A DNA stretch of 64,000 nucleotides from Rathayibacter sp. VKM Ac-2879 (GTDB lineage: Bacteria; Actinomycetota; Actinomycetes; Actinomycetales; Microbacteriaceae): positions 1-64,000 of the forward strand of contig NZ_JADKSO010000004.1 in assembly GCF_015351245.1 (NCBI RefSeq), in the 5' to 3' direction. Each line of letters begins with the position of its first letter. Within the stretch, counting starts at the first letter, position 1. The notes under the pieces are model-generated. The model made no database searches, was not told the origin of the DNA, and saw only the letters and a list, made by a program, of their open reading frames with translations. Shown piece by piece: positions 58,517 to 64,000 of this stretch. The translations under genes were made by a program, and so were the position numbers.

Positions 58517-59983
58517 TCAGGCGTCAGAGGCGGGTCGCACGACCGAGAGCGGCTCGGTGATGCTCTCGAGGCTGCGGCGCTCAGCGTCGATGCCGAAGAT
58601 CAGCGCGACCACGCCACCGAGGACCATGACTGCGGCGCCGACGAGGTAGCCGACGGTGAGGGGGCCGCGGTCGCTGCCATCGCCGATCAACGCGCCGTAC
58701 AGGGCCGGGGCGACGGCTCCCGCGATCTGACCGAGGGTGAAGAAGTACGAGATCGCCTGGCTGCGCAGCTCGAGCGGGAAGATCTCGCTCACCGTCAGGT
58801 AGGCGCTCGAGGCTCCGGCGGACGCGAAGAAGAACGACACGCACCAGAGGATCGTCTGTGTCGTGGCCGTCAGCACGTCCATGCTGAACAGCACAGCAGA
58901 GAGCGCGAGCACCACGCCCGAGACCCCGTAGGTGAGGAAGATCATCTTCCGCCGTCCCCACACGTCGAAGAGGTGGCCGAGCACGAGCGGGCCGATCAGG
59001 TTGCCGAGCGCGAAGGGGAAGAAGAAGTACGAGACGGCGCTCTGCTCGACCCCGTAGAAGTTCTCGAGCACAAGCGCATAGGTGAAGAAGATCGCGTTGT
59101 AGAGGAACGACTGCGTGATCATCATCGTCGCGCCGACCAGGGTCCGCTTCGGGTACTGAAGGAGCAGGACGCGCGCGATGGTGCTGAACGGGATGCTCTC
59201 GGTGGCCTTCACCGTGATCGCCTTCGCATCGTCGACCGGCTCGAGGACGCCGCCCTCGGACGTGACGCGGCGCTCGATCTCGTCGACCGTGCGCTCCGCC
59301 TCCTCCTGCCGCCCGTGCGTCATCAGCCAGCGAGGGCTCTCGGGGATGTGGCGGCGCAAGAAGATGATGGCGAGGCCGAGGATCGGGCCGAGGAAGAAGG
59401 CCAGGCGCCAGCCGACGTTCTCGGCGAAGATCTGGTCGTTGAGGAAGAAGAGGTTCGCGGCCGAGCCGAGCGCGGCGCCTCCCCAGTACGTGCCGTTGAT
59501 GGCGATGTCGACGCGGCCGCGATACTTCGACGGGATCAGCTCGTCGATCGCCGAGTTGATCGCCGCGTACTCGCCTCCGATGCCCATGCCCGCGAAGAAG
59601 CGGAACACGGCGAGGAACACGTAGTTCGGCGCGAGTCCCGCGAGCCCGCTGGCGACGAGGTAGATCACGAGCGTCAGGATGAAGAGCTTGCGCCTGCCGA
59701 GCTTGTCGCTGAGGCGCCCGAAGATCAGCGCTCCGGCGATCTGCCCGATGAGATAGATCGTGCCGAGCAGTCCGACCTCGAAGGCCGAGAGCCCGAACTC
59801 CTTCGCGAAGCCGGCGGAGGCGACGATCTGGATCTCGAGACCGTCGAGGACCCAGGAGAATCCGAGCCCGACGACGATCGACCAGTGGAAGCGGGTCCAG
59901 GGGAGACGGTCGATCCTGGCGGGGACGAGGCTGCGTACGGGACCGTCCTGCCGGGGGCCGCGCGAATCGGTTGGTGTCGACAT
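58517..59983 (-). CDS. MFS transporter, sugar-porter/metabolite-proton type
   Basis: 488 aa from ATG with AGGAAGG 8 nt upstream. Twelve helices; GRLSDKLGRRKLFI (motif A), RFFAGMGIGGEYAAINSAI, RRHIPESPRWLM after helix 6 and GHLFDVWGRRKMIF in the second half are the sugar-porter family signatures. Substrate is probably a sugar, organic or aromatic acid. Adjacent SMP-30 lactonase is divergent and could use the same substrate group (inference). Confidence 0.9.
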   Translation of the reverse strand: MSTPTDSRGPRQDGPVRSLVPARIDRLPWTRFHWSIVVGLGFSWVLDGLEIQIVASAGFAKEFGLSAFEVGLLGTIYLIGQIAGALIFGRLSDKLGRRKLFILTLVIYLVASGLAGLAPNYVFLAVFRFFAGMGIGGEYAAINSAIDELIPSKYRGRVDIAINGTYWGGAALGSAANLFFLNDQIFAENVGWRLAFFLGPILGLAIIFLRRHIPESPRWLMTHGRQEEAERTVDEIERRVTSEGGVLEPVDDAKAITVKATESIPFSTIARVLLLQYPKRTLVGATMMITQSFLYNAIFFTYALVLENFYGVEQSAVSYFFFPFALGNLIGPLVLGHLFDVWGRRKMIFLTYGVSGVVLALSAVLFSMDVLTATTQTILWCVSFFFASAGASSAYLTVSEIFPLELRSQAISYFFTLGQIAGAVAPALYGALIGDGSDRGPLTVGYLVGAAVMVLGGVVALIFGIDAERRSLESITEPLSVVRPASDA

Positions 59984-60152
59984 AGTGCTCACCTTCCTGT
60001 CGCCCCGGCGTCGTTGCGGAGGAATGCGGTCCCGGCGCGGCGACTCGACCATAGACCTGGAGCGCTCCTCATATCGTCGGGCTATTCACCCCTTGCGAGA
60101 GCACTCGGCGCGGGTGTATCAGACGCCGGACGTGCGAGTGGAGGCCAGTGGC

Positions 60153-60158
60153 TAGCGT
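60153..60158 (+). promoter_or_regulatory. -10 hexamer TAGCGT, leaderless SMP-30 gene
   Basis: TAGCGT-GGAGGG-ATG: 6-nt gap. GGAGGG could also serve as a ribosome binding site if transcription starts further upstream. Confidence 0.45.
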
Positions 60159-60164
60159 GGAGGG

Positions 60165-61055
60165 ATGATCGACGCGACACCGGCAGGCACTCCCCGTTAC
60201 CTCCTCGGCGAGGGCCCGGTATGGGACGGGATGACGGGCCTCCTCACCTGGGTCGACATCGAGGCAGGCGCCGTGCTCTCGGCACCGCTGGGCTCGGGCG
60301 CAGAGCCCACCCTCGGCACGATCGCGCGCACCGAGGTCGGCGAGCAGCTCGGCTGCGCGTTCCCGCTGGGCGACGGACGGATGCTGCTCGCGCTCACGAG
60401 GACCCTCGCGATCCTCGAGCGCGACGGCTCGCTCACCCGCGGCTCCGAGCTCCTGCCCGAAGGGCACCGCTTCAACGACGGCACGATCGACCCGCACGGG
60501 CGCTTGATCGTGGGATCGCTCACGCTCGGCGAACCGCTCGGCGACGACCTCCTGCTCCGCGTCGAGCATGACGGAGGCGTCACCGTCCTCGATCACGACC
60601 TGAGCCTCTCGAACGGGCTCGGCTTCTCGCCCGACGGCACCGTGCTCTACTCCTGCGACACCGAGTCCGGGGTGATCTACCGCCGTCCTGCCCTCGACGG
60701 CGGCGACGGCGCACGCGAGCCGTTCGTCGAGCTCGACGAGGGCGTATTCGCGGACGGCCTCACGGTCGACGCCCAGGGGCGGGTGTGGGTGGCGATCTGG
60801 GGCGGAGGCGCGGTACGGGTCTACGACGCGGAGGGGCGCCTCCTCGAGGGAGAGGGGCTGCGGATCGCCGCGCCCCACGCGACGAGCATCGCCTTCGCGG
60901 GAGACGCGCTCGACGTGGCGGTGGTCACCTCGGCCTCCCGCGACCTCTCGGAGGAGGAGCTCGCCGCGACTCCCTCGGCCGGCGGGCTCTGGCTCGCGCG
61001 CCCCGGAGCACGAGGGCTCCCTGCCACGCGCTGGGTCGAGACGCGCCTCCCCTGA
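60165..61055 (+). CDS. SMP-30/gluconolactonase family protein
   Basis: 296 aa six-bladed beta-propeller. LGEGPVWDGMTGLLTWVDI holds the metal Glu; GHRFNDGTIDPHG, SLSNGLGFSPDG and FADGLTVDAQGRVWVA supply Asn/Asp ligands. Family members hydrolyse sugar lactones such as gluconolactone or xylono-lactone with a divalent metal. It may act in a sugar oxidation route; no dehydrogenase is adjacent. Divergent from the MFS gene. Confidence 0.92.
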   Translation: MIDATPAGTPRYLLGEGPVWDGMTGLLTWVDIEAGAVLSAPLGSGAEPTLGTIARTEVGEQLGCAFPLGDGRMLLALTRTLAILERDGSLTRGSELLPEGHRFNDGTIDPHGRLIVGSLTLGEPLGDDLLLRVEHDGGVTVLDHDLSLSNGLGFSPDGTVLYSCDTESGVIYRRPALDGGDGAREPFVELDEGVFADGLTVDAQGRVWVAIWGGGAVRVYDAEGRLLEGEGLRIAAPHATSIAFAGDALDVAVVTSASRDLSEEELAATPSAGGLWLARPGARGLPATRWVETRLP

Positions 61056-61065
61056 GACCTCGGGG

Positions 61066-62403
61066 TCAGCCCGCGTCGGCGTCGGGCCCGTCGCCAGGGG
61101 CGACGGTGGCGGGGTTGGGGAGGAGCGTCAGACGCGAGATGCGGTACCGGTCGGTCTCGGATACCCGCAGCACGCGATCGCCGAGCGCGACGGAGTCGCC
61201 GACGACCGCGACGCGGCCGATCCGGTCGAGCACGTAGCCGCCGACCGTCTCGTACGGCCCCTCGGGGAGCTCGACGCCGAGCTGCTCCTCGAGGTCTTCG
61301 AGGATCATCCCGCCGTCGATGTCGTGCAGCTGCTCGGCGGCCTTCGCATCGACCTCCTGTCGCGCGCCGTCGTACTCGTCGTAGATCTCGCCGACCAGCT
61401 CCTCCAGCAGGTCTTCGAGGGTGATGATGCCGTCGGTGCCGCCGTACTCGTCGATCACGACGGCGATCTGGTGCCCGTCCTGGCGCATGGTGCGCAGCGC
61501 CGAGAGCACCTTCGCGGTGCCCGGGACCGCGAGGATCGGACGGGTGATGTCGGCGACGAGACTCGCCGTGCCCGATTCCTCCGCCGCCGGGAACGCCGCC
61601 ATCAGATCGCGCACGTGCACGAAGCCGAGCACGTCGTCGCGGTTCTCTCCGACGACCGGATAGCGCGAGTGCGGCTGACCGAGGACCGCGCGGAAACCCT
61701 CGGCGACGGACAGCTCGCCGCGGAGGAAGTCCACGTCGGGCCGGGGACGCATCACCTCGGCGACGCGCCGGTCGTCGGCGCGGAAGACGTCGGTCAGCAG
61801 TCGCCTGCTGTCTTCGTGGATCTCGGTGTTGCTCGAGATCATGTCGCGGACCTCGTCGGCCGAGACGCTCTCGCCCTTCTCGCGCGGGTCGGCCCCGAGG
61901 AGGCGCACCACGGCGTCGGTCGAGACCGAGAGCAACCAGATCACAGGACGCATCAGGCGCGCGAGCGCGTTGAGCGGCGGGGCGAGCACCTTGGTGAAGG
62001 CCACCGACTTCTGCATCGCCAGGCGCTTGGGCACGAGCTCGCCCAGCACGAGCGAGAGGTACGCGATCACGAGGGTCATCGCGATGAGGGCGACCGTCGA
62101 GGCCGCTCCGCTGGACAGGCCGAGCCCGACGAGCGGAGGCACGAGGTCGGGGGCGATCGTCGAGGCGCCGTACGCGGAAGAGAAGAGTCCGGCGAGGGTG
62201 ACGCCGATCTGCACCGCCGAGAGGAACGTGTTGGGGTTGCGGACGAGCTCGGCGATGCGGCGCCCCCGCTCGCCCTGAGCCTCGATCGCGCGCACTTGGC
62301 TCTCGCGGAGGCTCACGATGGCCATCTCGGTGCCGGCGAACACCCCTCCGATGAGCACGAACAGCACGACGAGGCCGATATTGAGCAGGGTGTCGAGATC
62401 CAC
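61066..62403 (-). CDS. CNNM/CorC-type hemolysin family membrane protein
   Basis: 445 aa. DUF21 membrane domain 1-185 (LVVLFVLIGGVFAGTEMAIVS, NPNTFLSAVQIGVTLAGLFSS, LVLGELVPKRLAM), CBS pair 200-330 (VMRPRPDVDFLRGELSV, VIDEYGGTDGIITLEDLLEE), CorC_HlyC domain 345-430 (GGYVLDRIGRVAVVGDSV). Such proteins are linked to Mg2+/Co2+ efflux, not haemolysis. The GTG start has TACTCT 6 nt upstream. It converges on the SMP-30 gene, 10 nt between stops. Confidence 0.93.
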   Translation of the reverse strand: MDLDTLLNIGLVVLFVLIGGVFAGTEMAIVSLRESQVRAIEAQGERGRRIAELVRNPNTFLSAVQIGVTLAGLFSSAYGASTIAPDLVPPLVGLGLSSGAASTVALIAMTLVIAYLSLVLGELVPKRLAMQKSVAFTKVLAPPLNALARLMRPVIWLLSVSTDAVVRLLGADPREKGESVSADEVRDMISSNTEIHEDSRRLLTDVFRADDRRVAEVMRPRPDVDFLRGELSVAEGFRAVLGQPHSRYPVVGENRDDVLGFVHVRDLMAAFPAAEESGTASLVADITRPILAVPGTAKVLSALRTMRQDGHQIAVVIDEYGGTDGIITLEDLLEELVGEIYDEYDGARQEVDAKAAEQLHDIDGGMILEDLEEQLGVELPEGPYETVGGYVLDRIGRVAVVGDSVALGDRVLRVSETDRYRISRLTLLPNPATVAPGDGPDADAG

Positions 62404-62409
62404 GGAGCA

Positions 62410-62415
62410 AGAGTA
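62410..62415 (-). promoter_or_regulatory. -10 hexamer TACTCT, leaderless CorC-type gene
   Basis: On the minus strand TACTCT-TGCTCC-GTG, a 6-nt gap and no Shine-Dalgarno. Confidence 0.5.
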
Positions 62416-62532
62416 GGGAAGCCTGCCGTGAGAACGCCTCGTGGTTTCTCAGCGAGTCCGGACAAGACTCGGCCGGTGCCGGCCGGGCGCTTCGGTACGA
62501 CAGCCCGAGGGGGCGGTGTCGCAGGTGCGATC

Positions 62533-62538
62533 TAGGGT
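62533..62538 (+). promoter_or_regulatory. -10 hexamer TAGGGT, leaderless kynU
   Basis: TAGGGT-GAGGGG-ATG with a 6-nt gap before the ATG at 62545. Confidence 0.45.
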
Positions 62539-62544
62539 GAGGGG

Positions 62545-63741
62545 ATGCATCCGCTCGACGCCCAGGATTCGCTCGCTGCCCACGCCGAGCTGTTCGTCCG
62601 CACGCCGGAGGTGCGCGCCTACCTCGATGGCAACTCGCTCGGCAGGCCGTTGCGGGCGAGCGTCGCTCGGCTGGCGCGGTTCGCGGAGGAGGAATGGGGT
62701 GGCCGTCTCATCCGCGGCTGGGAGGAGGGCTGGCTCGAGCTGCCGCTCGCCCTCGGCGACGCGCTCGGCGCGGCGGCGCTCGGCGCGGCGCCTGGGCAGA
62801 CCGTCGTCGCGGACTCGACGACCGTGCTGCTCTACAAGCTCGCTCGGGCCGCGATCGCGCGACAGGCGGACGCGGGCCGCGACGAGATCGTCGTCGACAC
62901 CGACAACTTCCCGACCGACCGCTACGTGCTCGAGGGGATCGCGGCCGAGACGGGGAGCACCCTGCGCTGGATCGCCTCCGACCCCGAGAGCGGAGTCACC
63001 GCCGCCGACCTCGAGCCGGTGCTCGGCGAGCGCACCGCGCTCGTGCTGCTCAGCCACGTCGCCTACCGCTCGGGACACCTCGCCGACGCTGCCGCGATCA
63101 CCGCCCAGGCGCACGCGGCGGGCGCCCTCGTGCTGTGGGACGCCTCCCACTCGGTCGGCTCGGTGCCCCTACACCTCGACGCGTGGGAGGCGGATCTCGC
63201 CGTCGGCTGCTCGTACAAGTACCTGAACGGCGGGCCCGGCGCACCGGCGTGGGCGTACGTCGCCCGACGGCACCAGGACTCGCTCGCCCAGCCGGTGCAG
63301 GGCTGGATGGGGATCGCCGACATCTTCGAGATGGGTCCGGGCTATCGTCCGGCCACGGGGATGCGTCGCTTCCTCAGCGGGACGCCGCCGATCACCGGCA
63401 TGGTTGCGATGCAGGACATGATCGCGTTGATCGCCGAGGTGGGCATGCCCGCGGTGCGCGCGAAGTCCGAGGCGATGACCGCCTTCGCGCTCGAGCTGGT
63501 AGACGAATGGCTGGTGCCGCTCGGGGCACGGGTGGCGACTCCGCGGGATCCTGCCTCTCGCGGCTCGCACATCACGATCGCGCACGGGTCGTTCGCGGCT
63601 CTCGTGCCGCGGCTGCAGGCCGAGGGCATCGTTCCCGACTTCCGGCGGCCGGACGGTATCCGGCTGGGTTTCTCTCCGCTGTCGACGACGTTCGCCGAGG
63701 TCGAGCTAGGCATCGCGGCGATCCGCGACGCGCTGCGCTGA
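62545..63741 (+). CDS. kynU: Kynureninase
   Basis: 398 aa class V PLP enzyme. YLDGNSLGRPL at the N terminus is the kynureninase substrate-binding signature; ADSTTVLLYKLARAAI, DNFPTDRYV, LLSHVAYRSGHL, WDASHSVGSVP with Asp199, and PLP-Lys225 in SYKYLNGGPGAPAW. It cleaves kynurenine to anthranilate and alanine. Other tryptophan-catabolism genes are not in the window. A related cysteine-desulfurase-like role is unlikely given the full set of kynureninase motifs. Confidence 0.93.
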   Translation: MHPLDAQDSLAAHAELFVRTPEVRAYLDGNSLGRPLRASVARLARFAEEEWGGRLIRGWEEGWLELPLALGDALGAAALGAAPGQTVVADSTTVLLYKLARAAIARQADAGRDEIVVDTDNFPTDRYVLEGIAAETGSTLRWIASDPESGVTAADLEPVLGERTALVLLSHVAYRSGHLADAAAITAQAHAAGALVLWDASHSVGSVPLHLDAWEADLAVGCSYKYLNGGPGAPAWAYVARRHQDSLAQPVQGWMGIADIFEMGPGYRPATGMRRFLSGTPPITGMVAMQDMIALIAEVGMPAVRAKSEAMTAFALELVDEWLVPLGARVATPRDPASRGSHITIAHGSFAALVPRLQAEGIVPDFRRPDGIRLGFSPLSTTFAEVELGIAAIRDALR

Positions 63742-63773
63742 GCGGCGGCCGAAGCGATCGACGTCGAGCTGGA

Positions 63774-64000
63774 TCAGCGGGCCGCGCGAGTGCGGCGGGC
63801 GTTCTCGCGCCGGAGCGCCTCCACGAGCTCGGCTTTGGTCATGCGTGAGCGGCCCGGCACCCCGAGGCGTTTCGCGAGGTCCACCAGGTGGGCTTTGGAG
63901 GCGTTCGTGTCGACTCCGTCGGCGGTCTCGCCTCTGCCGTCGCGCCCGTGCCCTGCTGCACGTTCGTCGGACGGACCGCTCTCGGCCTTGCGTTCCCAGT
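63774..64000 (-). CDS. SAP/Rho-N-like small protein, 3' part only
   Basis: The frame is open to the window edge, 75 residues visible, ending NARRTRAAR. The segment NASKAHLVDLAKRLGVPGRS followed by RMTKAELVEALRREN matches the SAP / Rho termination factor N-terminal helix-extended-helix pattern of small actinobacterial proteins (DUF7218-like). The preceding part is charged and Gly-rich. It probably binds nucleic acid. The N terminus lies beyond the edge. Confidence 0.6.
   Translation of the reverse strand, partial: WERKAESGPSDERAAGHGRDGRGETADGVDTNASKAHLVDLAKRLGVPGRSRMTKAELVEALRRENARRTRAAR

Overview
The window is high-GC actinobacterial chromosome, most likely from a member of the Microbacteriaceae (Rathayibacter-like). 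This placement rests on the codon and base composition, frequent GTG starts, a 5S rRNA end of actinobacterial type, three small DUF7882 proteins, a DUF3073 gene and an LAxTG sorting signal. It is inference from recognised families, not a computed phylogeny. No phage, plasmid, IS element, CRISPR array or tRNA was recognised, and almost everything reads as intact chromosomal genes.

Layout. 0-3.7 kb: 3' end of a 5S rRNA and its terminator, an Arg-rich repeat/TPR protein overlapping a HAD-IIA phosphatase, a DUF7882 couplet and a divergent MarR regulator. 3.7-7.7 kb: AraC regulator, purC, SDR oxidoreductase and 2OG-Fe(II) dioxygenase. 7.8-10.8 kb: a large secreted GH43-type glycosidase. 11-18.5 kb: an accessory-looking block of small lineage-specific proteins (two paralogous ~110-aa proteins, two further DUF7882 genes, two overlapping GAF-ANTAR RNA-binding regulators) around ligD and a glutathione peroxidase. 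18.5-22.7 kb: nitroreductase, a three-gene type III polyketide operon and a second SDR. 22.8-35.8 kb: housekeeping, with purD, purF, purM, a sterol-carrier protein, a sortase-anchored 5'-nucleotidase, LysR, two Nudix enzymes and DUF3073. 36-46.7 kb: FMO-like flavoprotein, an AraC-like protein without a DNA-binding domain, transporters (APC permease, CPA1 Na+/H+ antiporter), an OhrR-type regulator and a DUF4097-PadR operon. 47-51.4 kb: an operon of a HEAT-repeat/GT4 fusion and a GT1 glycosyltransferase. 51.5-64 kb: ROK kinase, ddaH-rocD arginine catabolism, a second APC permease, MFS, SMP-30 lactonase, a CorC-type protein, kynureninase and a truncated SAP/Rho-N-like protein.

How the genes fit together. 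Four de novo purine steps (purF, purD, purM, purC) are spread singly over 30 kb. Many genes appear leaderless: a TANNNT -10 hexamer lies exactly 6 nt before the start codon in at least eleven, including purM and purD. Operons with 4-nt stop/start overlaps are type III PKS-methyltransferase-membrane protein, DUF4097-PadR, GT4-GT1 and two DUF7882-partner couplets. Two families of near-palindromic repeats (61 bp and 87 bp, two copies each) sit between genes.

The best candidates for something undescribed are the DUF7882 couplets with their small partners in the 2.5-3.1 and 11-18.5 kb blocks, the HEAT-GT4/GT1 operon, and the structured leader before the small gene at 14016.
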